Shown here: piece by piece, positions 7,930 through 16,591 of the stretch
Layout: every line of letters starts with the position of its first letter
Numbering within the stretch: position 1 is the first letter of the stretch
From: Bacillota bacterium
Lineage (GTDB): Bacteria; Bacillota; Sulfobacillia; JABLXB01
DNA length: 64,000 bases
Assembly (NCBI GenBank): GCA_013178305.1
Contig: JABLXB010000003.1
Coordinates: forward strand, 310,001 to 374,000
Direction of reading: 5' to 3'
Position numbers and translations under genes: made by a program
The notes under the pieces: model-generated
Told to the model about the DNA's origin: nothing
Databases searched by the model: none
What the model saw: the letters and a program-made list of their open reading frames with translations, nothing else

Positions 7930-9408
7930 TTGACTGAGATTTCGTTGCTGCCACTGGCGGCCGTGAGTACGCCCACCCTGTCGAGCGTGCTGGTCTACGC
8001 GGTGGGCAAGAGGGCACTCGGCCTTGGAAGGATGCTCACGGTGCTCGCCTCAGCGCTCTCCCTCCTGCCCATAGCTCTCATGTATCCCATGGCCGCCCGC
8101 GGGGTCGTCTTAGAAGTCGCCCTTCCATCACTCCTCCCCCCGCTGGGGGTCATGTTCAGAGTCGACGGGCTGGGATACCTTTTCTCGGCGATGACCTCCG
8201 GAGTGTGGTGCCTTGTCACGATATACGCCATCTCATACATGAAAGGAGCGCTCAACCAGGCGCGGTTCTTCGCAGCCCTCCTGCAGACGCTCGGCGCTTG
8301 CCTGGGCGTGGCAATGGCCGGCGATTTATTCACCTTGTTCGTTTTTTTCGAGGTCCTCTCGCTGGCAGCATACGTATTGATCGTGCATGATCAGACTCAA
8401 GAGGCAATGCGAGCTGGTTTCAAGTACCTGGTCATGTCAGTCACCGGCAGCCTCAGCCTTTTCTTCGCCGTAGTGTCCACCTACGACGTTTCGGGAACCC
8501 TTTCCCTGGCAACCAGGGGCATAATTCCAGAGAAATCCGGCCTCACGCTTACCATTTTCATAGCTTTCCTGGTCGGTTTCGGTATGAAAGCGGGGGTGTT
8601 CCCTCTACACGTGTGGCTGCCCGACGCTCATCCGATAGCGCCTGCCCCCGCCAGCGCCCTGCTTTCGGGGATCATGATAAAGGCGGGTGCGTACGGGATA
8701 ATCAGGGTATTCCATAATGTCTACGGAGCGCAGCTCGTTACGGCTGGCTGGTGGCCGTCCTTGCTCCTCTGGGCATCCGGCGCCAGCATGGTGCTCGGCT
8801 CTGGGGTGGCCATACTCCAAAGCGACCTGAAGAGAAGGCTCGCGTATTCCAGCATAGGACAGATGGGTTACATACTCGCCGGCGTGTCACTGGCCAGCAG
8901 TCACGCTCTCGCCGGCAGCATTTTCCACGTGTTCGGCCACGCCCTGGCGAAATCGTGCCTGTTCCTTTGCGCGGGGCTAGTCGCATCCAAAACCGGAATC
9001 AAGGACGTCGAAGCGATGGCGGGAGTGGGAAGGCGCATGCCGGTCACGATGATAGCATTCACCGCAGCGGCCTTGTCGATGGTAGGAATACCGCCGTTCA
9101 ATGGCTTCGTGAGCAAATGGTGGCTTTCGCTGGGTGCGGTACAAGCGGGTGTTCCCCTCCTGCTCGGGCTCTACCTCGCATGTAGTATGATGGCGTGCCT
9201 GTACATCCTTCCGGTGGTGGTCTCGGCATTCTTCGGCCCCGAGCCCAGGGACCGGACGGCGGAGCGCACCTGCGGGGCCGAAGCACCGCTCGGAATGCTG
9301 ATACCCGTAGCAGTACTCGCGACGGGGACTGTTCTGTTCTCCCTGGCGCCTGGCAACTTCGCCCTCGTACTGAGCAGGGTCTGGGCTGAAGGCGCGGGGC
9401 TCCGATGA
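7930..9408 (+). CDS. Na+/H+ antiporter subunit D-like protein (MrpD, second copy)
   Basis: 492 residues from a TTG that follows aggggaggtgcctca. Same NuoL/M/N architecture: FFEVLSLAAYVLIVHD with the conserved glutamate, GMKAGVFPLHVWLPDAHPIA with the conserved lysine, PAPASALLSGIMIKAGAYG, and QSDLKRRLAYSSIGQMGYI. It is clearly paralogous to its neighbours but diverged, so this is not a recent duplication. It is separated from the preceding gene by 69 bases. Which of the two copies does the MrpD job proper cannot be decided by eye. Confidence 0.88.
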   Translation: MTEISLLPLAAVSTPTLSSVLVYAVGKRALGLGRMLTVLASALSLLPIALMYPMAARGVVLEVALPSLLPPLGVMFRVDGLGYLFSAMTSGVWCLVTIYAISYMKGALNQARFFAALLQTLGACLGVAMAGDLFTLFVFFEVLSLAAYVLIVHDQTQEAMRAGFKYLVMSVTGSLSLFFAVVSTYDVSGTLSLATRGIIPEKSGLTLTIFIAFLVGFGMKAGVFPLHVWLPDAHPIAPAPASALLSGIMIKAGAYGIIRVFHNVYGAQLVTAGWWPSLLLWASGASMVLGSGVAILQSDLKRRLAYSSIGQMGYILAGVSLASSHALAGSIFHVFGHALAKSCLFLCAGLVASKTGIKDVEAMAGVGRRMPVTMIAFTAAALSMVGIPPFNGFVSKWWLSLGAVQAGVPLLLGLYLACSMMACLYILPVVVSAFFGPEPRDRTAERTCGAEAPLGMLIPVAVLATGTVLFSLAPGNFALVLSRVWAEGAGLR

Positions 9409-9440
9409 AGTCCTGAGGGCATGAGAGTCCGGAGGAATCG

Positions 9441-11627
9441 ATGAGGGATCAGGGCGGCATTTCACAGCTGATATCGGCAATCCTGTCGGGTCGGGATCTC
9501 GCGATCCTGGTTTTCGCCCCGATAATCGCCGGCCTGGCGATCCTGGCATTGCCCCCAAGAGCCAGACGCCATTCCGCGCGCATAGCGTTGGTCACAGCGG
9601 CTGCGGGGCTTGCAGCGAGCCTGTCGCTTCTCAGCCAACCTTCCGGAGCCACGTTGAGGATCCCAAGGTTTCTAGCCCAGGGCATCATCTTACGAATAGA
9701 CTCCCTCTCCATGGCTTTCGCCCTCACCGCGTCGGTCGTGTGGACCTGTGCGACACTGTTTGCCCTCGACTATCTGCGAGGGGAACGAGCCGCGCACCGG
9801 TTCTTCGCTTTCTGGCTGCTCACGCTCGGGGCTTGCCAGGGGGTATTCGCCAGCGGAGATTTGTTCACGCTCTTCCTGTTCTTCGAGACCATGACCCTGG
9901 TCTCATATGCCCTTGTCGTCCACGAGGAGTCCCGGGATTCCATGGATGCAGGGGCTCTCTACATTAACCTGGGTATCGGCGGAGGGTTGCTGCTCCTGGG
10001 AGCCATAGCCAGCGTCTACTACTCTACAGGAGACGTCTCTTTCGCTCCATCCCTCGAAGCGATCGCCGCCTCGGTCCCCTACGTTCCTGTTTGGATTGCG
10101 TTCTTCTTCGGTTTCGGCATCAAGATGGGCATGGTACCGCTGCACTTCTGGCTGCCGCGAGCACACCCGGTCGCGCCCGGCCCAGCCAGCGCAGTGCTCT
10201 CGGGGATCCTCATCAAGACCGGCGCCTACGGGCTACTCAGGGTATCCAGTTCCGTCATGAATCCTTCGGTCCCAGTAGCCAATCTCGCATATTATCGCGA
10301 GGCATTCGGCCTAGCCGTCACAGGCGTCGGCATACTCACAGCCCTCACGGGTTCGATGAACGCCATGCTGGAATCCGACTCCAAACGGCTGCTCGCTCAC
10401 TCAAGCGTGAGCCAGATGGGCTATGTGCTTTTCGCGATCGGCATCGCATCGGCGTACCCGGCGGCTGCGCCATACGCTACCGCAGCCGCCATCCTGCAGA
10501 TCATCTGTCACGCTGTGTACAAGTCAGCACTGTTCATGATGGCCTCAGCCTCTCGAAAGGGAATATTCCTGCCACAAGGGGAAGCGGCGGGGCCAGGCAG
10601 CCGCCTCGTCTTGACAGCCCCGCTGTGGATTTCGGCACTGGGGCTAGCATCGTTCCCTGGCTTCGGGGCTTTCGGCGTCAAGGTCCTTCTCCACCATGCG
10701 GCGGCGAAATCCTTCGTGAGCAGTGGTTTACTGGGCCATTTGGTCCTCGAAATCGCGTTCGTGGCGTTTGGCGCCGCTGCAACCTGGTACGCGCTCAAAC
10801 TGACCCGGCTCATCCTTCTAGAAGGCACAACCACCCCCTGCTGGCCTCACCATGAAACCCCCGGTGCAGGAGGAAGCGAGGGCGAAATGCTCAAAGGCCA
10901 AACCCACGCCCACAGGTGGCTTGCGAGCCGGGCGGCTTTCTCGGTGTCCGCCGTTCTGGTTCTCGCGCTGGGCTTTCGCCCTGACGTTTTTGTTCGCGGC
11001 CTCGTAATCCCGGCCATGCTGGGCATTTCGACAGACGCTGCGAATCCATCTTCGCTGGCAAGCCTGCTCGCCGACAAAGAATACTTCACTCCGGCGAGCG
11101 TTGCCATCGCCCTTGCGGCCGCCGCAACCGGCGCAGTCGCGCTGAGCAGCTCCGGTCGCCTGGGTAAACGCGCCGCCTATTGGTGGAGACCCTGCGCAGA
11201 GTCGCTTCTCGGTCGATGTGTCCTGTCGCCGTGCAGATGGGGGCTGGCATTGATCGAACGCTTCATGGACCGCGGAGTCAACCGCGTCCTGTCGAGGATA
11301 CCGGTGTTGCTCTTCAGGGCCCTGCGCGCGCTGGAGACGGTGTTCGATCGCCGGGTCGACTCGGCATACGAGCGAACGGCGGAAATCACGCGGCAGCTCA
11401 CCTCGGGGATGAGCAGACTCGAAGAAGCCCTCACTACCGCTTCGGATCCGGCCAACATGATAGCTCTGGATGCCGGTCCGGGGCCCGCCGGGGTCAAGAG
11501 GCAATACGAACCCCGGCTCGCGTCATGGAACTCAGCTAACCTCAACAGCGCTGCCATCATACTTGCGTTCGTGCTCATGTTGTTGCTACTATTTCTGGCA
11601 GGACCACACCTGGACTATCGCGCTTAA
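9441..11627 (+). CDS. NuoL/HyfB-like proton antiporter subunit (MrpA N-terminal equivalent)
   Basis: 728 residues from an ATG after ggaggaatcg. Residues about 1-480 form the proton-channel domain: FFETMTLVSYALVVHEES, then GIKMGMVPLHFWLPRAHPVA, PGPASAVLSGILIKTGAYG, and SDSKRLLAHSSVSQMGYV. The C-terminal 250 residues hold a few more membrane segments and a long amphipathic stretch, as in HyfB/HycC-type subunits of hydrogenase 4 and formate hydrogenlyase. With the separate DUF4040 and MbhE genes it would make up a split MrpA. No hydrogenase or oxidoreductase subunit follows, so the complex is probably a stand-alone secondary antiporter. Confidence 0.87.
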   Translation: MRDQGGISQLISAILSGRDLAILVFAPIIAGLAILALPPRARRHSARIALVTAAAGLAASLSLLSQPSGATLRIPRFLAQGIILRIDSLSMAFALTASVVWTCATLFALDYLRGERAAHRFFAFWLLTLGACQGVFASGDLFTLFLFFETMTLVSYALVVHEESRDSMDAGALYINLGIGGGLLLLGAIASVYYSTGDVSFAPSLEAIAASVPYVPVWIAFFFGFGIKMGMVPLHFWLPRAHPVAPGPASAVLSGILIKTGAYGLLRVSSSVMNPSVPVANLAYYREAFGLAVTGVGILTALTGSMNAMLESDSKRLLAHSSVSQMGYVLFAIGIASAYPAAAPYATAAAILQIICHAVYKSALFMMASASRKGIFLPQGEAAGPGSRLVLTAPLWISALGLASFPGFGAFGVKVLLHHAAAKSFVSSGLLGHLVLEIAFVAFGAAATWYALKLTRLILLEGTTTPCWPHHETPGAGGSEGEMLKGQTHAHRWLASRAAFSVSAVLVLALGFRPDVFVRGLVIPAMLGISTDAANPSSLASLLADKEYFTPASVAIALAAAATGAVALSSSGRLGKRAAYWWRPCAESLLGRCVLSPCRWGLALIERFMDRGVNRVLSRIPVLLFRALRALETVFDRRVDSAYERTAEITRQLTSGMSRLEEALTTASDPANMIALDAGPGPAGVKRQYEPRLASWNSANLNSAAIILAFVLMLLLLFLAGPHLDYRA

Positions 11628-11654
11628 AGTTCCCACCGGAGGTGCTCCCCCACA

Positions 11655-12044
11655 TTGAGAGTCAGGTTGGCGATATCGGTAATCCTGGTTTTGACGGGGA
11701 TTCTCGTACTTAGAGCATACGAGCCGCGTTCCGCCCCCCCGAGCGTCGGTCCTGGAGAGCTCGAGGCCACGCTCAGGTCGGGCGGGAAGGTCGTCCTCAT
11801 CGACGTGCGTCCTCGCGAGCACTATCTCAGGTCAAGGATACCTGGGTCTCACCATACCGCTGCAGCCGAGGCAATACAGGCTGCCCGGCGCCTGGCCCGC
11901 GACCCCGATGAGGAGATCGTAATCATCAGCGAAACCGGAAGGGAGGGCGTGGATCTCGCCAGACAGCTCCAGAATGCCGGATTCGGCCGCACAAAGTTCC
12001 TGAGGGGCGGCATCAAGGCCTGGAAGGGGCCGCTGGCGAACTAG
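11655..12044 (+). CDS. Membrane-anchored rhodanese-like protein lacking the catalytic cysteine
   Basis: 129 residues from a TTG at 11655. An N-terminal hydrophobic segment (AISVILVLTGILVL) anchors a rhodanese domain: VVLIDVRPREHYLRSRIPGS and FLRGGIKAWKG are clear family motifs. The active-site loop, normally CxxGxRS, reads SETGREG, so serine stands where the sulfur-carrying cysteine should be. It cannot act as a thiosulfate sulfurtransferase of the usual kind and may be a binding or scaffold domain. It is 27 bases behind the antiporter operon and probably co-transcribed with it. Confidence 0.8.
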   Translation: MRVRLAISVILVLTGILVLRAYEPRSAPPSVGPGELEATLRSGGKVVLIDVRPREHYLRSRIPGSHHTAAAEAIQAARRLARDPDEEIVIISETGREGVDLARQLQNAGFGRTKFLRGGIKAWKGPLAN

Positions 12045-12067
12045 ACGCCGAACCGGCCGCCGAACTA

Positions 12068-12255
12068 GCCGCCCGCTGAACCCTCGTCTCGAGGACGCTC
12101 CGCACGCCCAAGCCGCTCGGTCTCCCGGCGGACGGTCTTCGCGGAGTCAGGCTCAGCGTGAACCACGCAATCGATGGCGAAGTTCTCCTTGATGCACCGC
12201 CTGACAGACCCTGCGATCTCGTGAGAATCTCTGACTGGAGTTTGACGGCCAGAGG
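12068..12255 (-). pseudogene. Remnant of a cation diffusion facilitator C-terminal domain
   Basis: On the minus strand the frame reads VRDSHEIAGSVRRCIKENF, then AIDCVVHAEPD, resembling the C-terminal cytoplasmic domain of CDF zinc/iron exporters (the AHEIAxxVExxI...VHVEP pattern). All membrane helices are missing and the sequence upstream is unrelated, ending next to the IS110 element. It is best read as a gene fragment left after insertion or deletion. The match is short, so the call is tentative. Confidence 0.4.
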
Positions 12256-12366
12256 GGTTTTTGATGCCACGAGCGGGCAAAAGCCCTGCTAGATGGGTTG
12301 CGGTCCCTCCGGCACGCAAAAAGGGTCACGTCTCGACGCTCCTATGTCAAGAACTAGGTAGAGGAA

Positions 12367-13503
12367 CTAGGCCGCCCTATTGTCCGTTAGGGAATGAGTC
12401 TGATAATCCAAGCACTCTTGCCAGAGCTGCCAGATTGCGCGAACTATGTACCGTTTCAATGCGCGGAAAGCTTCGCGACGGGTCTTTCCCTCAGAGGTTC
12501 GCCGGAGCAGATAGCATCTGGCCTCGGGTAAGTGGCGTGCTTGGGTTATGGCTATGCGATACAGGATTGCGTTAAGCCGCCGGTTACCGCCACGGTGGAG
12601 ACGGTGACGAACCAAGCCTGCTGAAGAGGCCTCAATAGGAGCCACTCCGGCATAAGCTGCGAGCTGTGCGTCGCTCGCAAACCTTCGACCAGGACCCAAA
12701 ATACCGGCCAGAGCACCTGCTGTAAGTAAATTGATGCCGCAGAGCCGTGTTAGCGGAAGAAAGTAGGTACTCGCAAGCTGTTCGATCTCGTGGGCAATGT
12801 CTTCGCTTTGTTCGAGGACCAGCCGGAGACGCCGCGCGAGCCTTCTGATGGTAGCAGCGCGATGACAGGCTATTGAATTGCTGTCAGGTGAATCATATCT
12901 CTCCAACGCGAGTAACCCTGCTTGAGTCTGCATATTCGGGAGATGCAGTCTGTACTCGGGGTCGATCTGAGGAAGAACGGCATGTATCTGGTTTCGCAGA
13001 CGTGTGGCTTCGGCCAGTGCGGCCTCCCGTTCAATCGAAAGCAGGTTCAACACTGTGGTTATGTCTTCCTGCGAAATCTGCGGGAGCGTACCCGTCTCGC
13101 GCATGACACAGACGGCCACCGCCCGCGCATCTAGCTTATCGGTCTTCCCCAACTTCCTCGCCTTCCGCCGGCTCATCGCCGTCCAACGTGAGTTGATCTC
13201 ATATACTACATCCCCGCGACCTACCAGGTATTGTGCCAGCCTTCTGCCGTAGCCCCAGGCTCCCTCAATTCCCCACTGCCGAGCCTCTCCCAGCTTGCAC
13301 GCCCACCTGTACACTTGTTCCCAACCACGTTGGGTATTAGGCCCGCGCCATTGCGACAGTTCACGTCCATTTTCGTCTAAGGCAACCGCCATGTGTACTT
13401 CCTTGTGCGCGTCCACCCCGAGCGTTATCACTCGTACCACTCCCCCTGCACTAAACTGGCGCACAGCTTCGGGGCTGACAAGACTCTCTTGAGTCATCCA
13501 CAT
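12367..13503 (-). CDS. IS110-family transposase
   Basis: 378 residues, full length for the family. N-terminal DEDD RuvC-like domain: TLGVDAHKEVHMAVALDENG (first Asp), EGAWGYGRRLA (Glu) and KTDKLDARAVAV (two Asp). C-terminal Transposase_20 domain: GINLLTAGALAGILGPG, then AAYAGVAPIEASSAG and RGGNRRLNAILYRIAI with the catalytic serine region. IS110 elements lack long inverted repeats, so the element ends cannot be set from one copy. The gene appears intact and could be active. Confidence 0.95.
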   Translation of the reverse strand: MWMTQESLVSPEAVRQFSAGGVVRVITLGVDAHKEVHMAVALDENGRELSQWRGPNTQRGWEQVYRWACKLGEARQWGIEGAWGYGRRLAQYLVGRGDVVYEINSRWTAMSRRKARKLGKTDKLDARAVAVCVMRETGTLPQISQEDITTVLNLLSIEREAALAEATRLRNQIHAVLPQIDPEYRLHLPNMQTQAGLLALERYDSPDSNSIACHRAATIRRLARRLRLVLEQSEDIAHEIEQLASTYFLPLTRLCGINLLTAGALAGILGPGRRFASDAQLAAYAGVAPIEASSAGLVRHRLHRGGNRRLNAILYRIAITQARHLPEARCYLLRRTSEGKTRREAFRALKRYIVRAIWQLWQECLDYQTHSLTDNRAA

Positions 13504-13628
13504 GCTCCTATTAGGTCAAGCCCCTAAGCCCAGCGAGGGGGCGACAAGTCGAGACTAGGGCACGCAGCCGATCAAGTGTTGAGTCAACCCGCCTCGCTGC
13601 GCTCCCTCCTTCACTCTAACAGAGAATC

Positions 13629-14631
13629 AAGTGGTGGAAATTGTCTCGGCAGCTCCCTCCGGACGATCCATTCAAACTAGCTCGCCAAGGCGAGCTCTGC
13701 CTCAGCAACTGACGTTCGTTCCAGCTTCTTCATGGATTCCTGGCTGAAGTACCGCCGGCCGATTGCCCACTCGTCGTTCTGCTCCATGAGCACCGCCCCC
13801 AGGAGCCTCAAGGCCGAGGCCCTGTTTGGGAATATTCCGACAACGTCCGACCAGCGCTTTATCTCTTTGTTCAGCCTCTCCAGCGGGTTCGTGGAGCGTA
13901 TCTGCCTCCAGTGTTCCTGAGGGAACGCCATGTAGGCCAGGATCTCGTACTCAGAGTCAAGCAGCATCTGGCTTACCCGTGGGAACCGCTTCTCGAGCAC
14001 CCTGGCGATCTGAGCCAGTTGGGCGTGGGCGCTCGGCTGGTCGGGCTGGGCGAATATCGTTCTCACCGACGCCGACACCATCGACTGCGACCCTTTAGGT
14101 ACATGAGACAGTATGTTCCTCATGAAGTGTACCGTACACCGCTGCCATACAGCCCCCGCCAGCACGGTTCCTATCGCTCTCTTCAGTCCCTCGTGAGCGT
14201 CGCTTATAACCAGCTGAACCCCGCCCAGGCCTCTCGACACCAGGCCCCTCAGGAACTCCAGCCAGAACTCGCCGTCCTCGCTCGGCCCCAGGTCGAAACC
14301 AAGCACCTCCCGCTCACCAGTCGCCTTCACACCGATCGCTACCACGAACGCCATGCTGATAACCCGGCCATCGTCCCTTGACTTTATGTACGTCGCGTCC
14401 ACCCACAGGTACGGATAGGGTCCGCCTGAGCCACCAGCTCGACGGCTTCCTTGAGAAAATCAACGTCCCCTTCAATTCCGGCCTTGCGCATCGCCTCCAA
14501 AAGTGACAAGATTTGATCGGCAGCTGCCATGTTGGTCTCCTCCCCTCAGAGTCGATTACTCCTAACTCCGAAGGGAACCACTGGCGGCTGCTTATGTCAA
14601 TCCCCACCCCGGGGAATTTCCACCACCACTT
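13629..14631. mobile_element. IS256-family element, internally deleted, with terminal inverted repeats
   Basis: The left end reads aagtggtggaaatt (13629-13642). The right end is its near-perfect complement, aatttccaccaccactt (14615-14631), with a 3-base expansion of the ccacc run. Between them lies a transposase gene in two pieces. The element is about 1.0 kb, some 0.3-0.4 kb shorter than a full IS256-type element. The repeats should still be recognised in trans if a complete copy exists elsewhere in the genome. Confidence 0.75.
13677..14531 (-). pseudogene. IS256 (Mutator) transposase, internal deletion with frame change
   Basis: The minus strand starts with an ATG at 14531 encoding MAAADQILSLLEAMRKAG and on to DVDFLKEAVELVAQ, the normal IS256 N-terminus. 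It then jumps, out of frame, to PYLWVDATYIKSRDDGR in the catalytic core. From there 241 codons are intact: VISDAHEGLKRAI, WQRCTVHFMRNIL, RSTNPLERLNKEIKRWSDVV and a normal C-terminus at 13677. The deleted part corresponds to the DNA-binding N-terminal third including the first catalytic aspartate region. The protein is not expected to be active. Confidence 0.85.
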
Positions 14632-15071
14632 AAGACTTTAACCCTGTTCGTATCCTGCCACCATCCCGTGCGACTCCTTAGCGAAGCTCCCCCACTGCGG
14701 GTCTCGTCGGTTTGAGGCGAAGCTTCGCTAGCCTATTGCCACAGAGCGCGGGGCACGGCTGTCGAGGAGGGACTGTTCGCGGGGTCCAGGGTTTCCCGGG
14801 AGTGAGATTGAGATCAAGAGGCTACAGCCGCTGGTCGGCGAACGATGAGATAGAAGTCGGACTGCCTCAAGAGTGATTGCTGGAAAACGAGGGTTCTTTC
14901 TCTGGCGCCGAGGGCAGCCTGCACCTTGGTAGCCCGCTTTTTGGCGGGTGCCCGAGAGACATTCCACAGATGTGTCGGCGTGGCACGGGGGTCCTGAGAC
15001 TTGAACCGGCATCCGGCCGCTAGGCTAAAAGCGCTCAGACCCGGCCGCCACCATCAGCCGCCTAACACGCA
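14632..15071. other. Non-coding stretch between mobile-element remnants
   Basis: No credible gene on either strand. A 10-base inverted repeat, tagcgaagct at 14680-14689 and agcttcgcta at 14721-14730, could be the end of another decayed element or a weak hairpin. The rest is GC-rich sequence without motifs I recognise. Confidence 0.4.
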
Positions 15072-15287
15072 TTGAACTGCCTGCACTACGGCGTTGAGAT
15101 TGAGGGAATACCGTGCAGGACGGCGAACAAGAAGGTTCATACAGAGGCGTTTCACCGGATACTCGAGGATGAATGCCTGGCTGGGCAGGAGGTTGAGACG
15201 TTCGCGGGAGCGAACCGGAGAGTGGAGGAGTTCATAGAGTTCCACACAAGATACGGATACACTCGAGCATTCTTATATGGCACCTGA
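15072..15287 (+). pseudogene. Integrase-core (IS3-like) transposase C-terminal remnant
   Basis: The frame reads HYGVEIEGIPCRTANKKVHT, then EAFHRILEDECLAGQEVETF and RVEEFIEFHTRYGYT. This matches the end of an IS3-type rve domain (PNKNAHIEAFHSILEDE...FAEAYxxVxEFIEFYN). It includes the final catalytic glutamate region but nothing upstream, and the C-terminus is replaced by an unrelated tail that runs into the next gene. It is a broken insertion sequence lying directly upstream of the UbiX-fusion gene, whose promoter may therefore be recent. Confidence 0.65.
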
Positions 15288-15306
15288 GGAGGAGAAGGGA
15301 ATCCTT

Positions 15307-16359
15307 ATGCGCATTATTGTGGGGATAACAGGGGCATCCGGGGTAATCTATGGCATTCGGGTACTCACAGAAATGGCGTCGCGTGGCGTGGAAACGCATC
15401 TGATCATCAGCAGGTGGGCGAGAGAGACGATCCGTGCCGAGACCGACTTCGATGCAAGGGCTATCGAATCGTTGGCCACAGTCGCGTATGACAACGATGA
15501 CCTTACGGCCCCGGTGTCGAGCGGGAGCTTCATTACCGATGGCATGGTCATCGCACCCTGCAGCATGACTACGGCGGCCGCGGTTGCACATGGTTACGCG
15601 GAAAACCTTATATCGCGCGCTGCGAGCGTGTGTCTTAAAGAAGGCCGTAGACTGGTAATCCTTCCACGGGAATCCCCCATGAGCGCAATCCACCTCGAAA
15701 ACCTCCTGAACCTCGCGCGGCTGGGAATCATTGTGCTCCCGCCTGTCCCCGCGTTCTACTCACGCCCTAGATCAATCGATGACCTCGTCGACCACACGGT
15801 CGGGCGGGTGTTAGACCAGTTTGGAATTGAACACGGGCTCGTGGGTCGCTGGGGACTGGATTGTCCCGGGTCTGGGCGAGAGCAGCAGGGTCCCGGCTGC
15901 ACCGATGTGCCCCAGCGCGACGGAGGGGCGGTGCCCGCCGAAATCGGCAGGGTGCAGGTGGCCGTGGGTGAGGGACGGTTTCAAATCAGCGGGAACGCCT
16001 GGGTGACGATGGGAGGAATTATTGCGGGGCTTTTTGGCGGAGATAGGCCGCACGTGGGCTCGGTTGTGGTCAGCGTGCCGCGCCCCAGCATCACTGGATC
16101 GGGAGAGACGAGCTGCACGTCTTCAGTGGTTAACCTGCTCGCTCACAAGGAGGAAACGGTCATCCGCCCGCTTGCCGAGCATATTGCCAGGGTGACCGGG
16201 CGTCCCGTGGTCGGCGTATGCGGGGTGCACCTCGACGGGGCCACTCCTCAGGATATTAGGCTGCTGGTTGCCAACTGCGAAGAGGCCGGTCGCCGACTGG
16301 TCGAAAGCATGATGCCCCTTATAACGGACGTGGAGACCCCCGGTAGTCGGGACCGATAG
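15307..16359 (+). CDS. UbiX-like flavin prenyltransferase fused to an LpdD-like domain
   Basis: 350 residues; the ATG at 15307 follows gaggaggagaaggg and gives MRIIVGITGASGVIYG. Residues 1-190 are a complete UbiX: the phosphate-binding TGASGVIYG, the APCSM loop (MVIAPCSMTTAAA), and LPRESPMSAIHLENLL. UbiX makes prenylated FMN, the cofactor of UbiD decarboxylases. Residues about 220-345 are an extra domain with GGDRPHVGSVVVSVPRPSIT, then TSSVVNLLAHKEE and VVGVCGVHLDG, resembling LpdD, the small partner of gallate-type decarboxylases described as a prenylated-flavin chaperone. UbiX proteins are normally about 190 residues. A UbiD gene follows in the same cluster (20575). The LpdD match is from memory of the family pattern. 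Confidence 0.8.
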   Translation: MRIIVGITGASGVIYGIRVLTEMASRGVETHLIISRWARETIRAETDFDARAIESLATVAYDNDDLTAPVSSGSFITDGMVIAPCSMTTAAAVAHGYAENLISRAASVCLKEGRRLVILPRESPMSAIHLENLLNLARLGIIVLPPVPAFYSRPRSIDDLVDHTVGRVLDQFGIEHGLVGRWGLDCPGSGREQQGPGCTDVPQRDGGAVPAEIGRVQVAVGEGRFQISGNAWVTMGGIIAGLFGGDRPHVGSVVVSVPRPSITGSGETSCTSSVVNLLAHKEETVIRPLAEHIARVTGRPVVGVCGVHLDGATPQDIRLLVANCEEAGRRLVESMMPLITDVETPGSRDR

Positions 16360-16434
16360 CGCCAACAAGTCCCTCCCAGGTCCCTCCGAGAATCGTGGGT
16401 GGCCTCGAATTGCGATTCGGGTCAAGTCCCGCCC

Positions 16435-16449
16435 TGCGAGAATCTCGCA
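16435..16449. promoter_or_regulatory. Perfect palindrome, candidate operator
   Basis: TGCGAGAATCTCGCA, two 7-base arms around one base, lies in the 232-base gap ahead of the PyrD-like gene and 9 bases before a second palindrome. Its position suggests a repressor or activator site, but no matching regulator gene is visible in the cluster. Confidence 0.4.
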
Positions 16450-16458
16450 CAGGAACTC

Positions 16459-16473
16459 TCGACACACTGTCGA
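16459..16473. promoter_or_regulatory. Palindromic candidate operator, copy 1 of TCGACRCRCYGTCGA
   Basis: TCGACACACTGTCGA is a 15-base palindrome 118 bases before the PyrD-like start. The same pattern, TCGACGCGCCGTCGA, recurs at 18541-18555 upstream of the aldehyde:ferredoxin oxidoreductase. Two copies of one motif at two gene starts of one cluster suggest a common dimeric regulator. Confidence 0.5.
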
Positions 16474-16591
16474 ACTCATGCGTGTGTCGCTGAATAGGAC
16501 ATCGTTCCATGTGGCGGAAGTCTCATCTCCATAGTCCGTGGCCTTTCAGGTAGTGAAAGGAAGTATTCTGCGTCTCTTGCAGATGGGTTAA

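Noticed and set aside
14680-14730. 10-base inverted repeat as a possible attachment site or element end
   Set aside because: No direct repeat partner, integrase or tRNA nearby; kept only as a remark on the gap.
14985-15050. tRNA-like stretch on the minus strand with a ggttcaagtc T-loop-like motif
   Set aside because: The acceptor, D and anticodon arms do not fold into a proper cloverleaf; probably chance.
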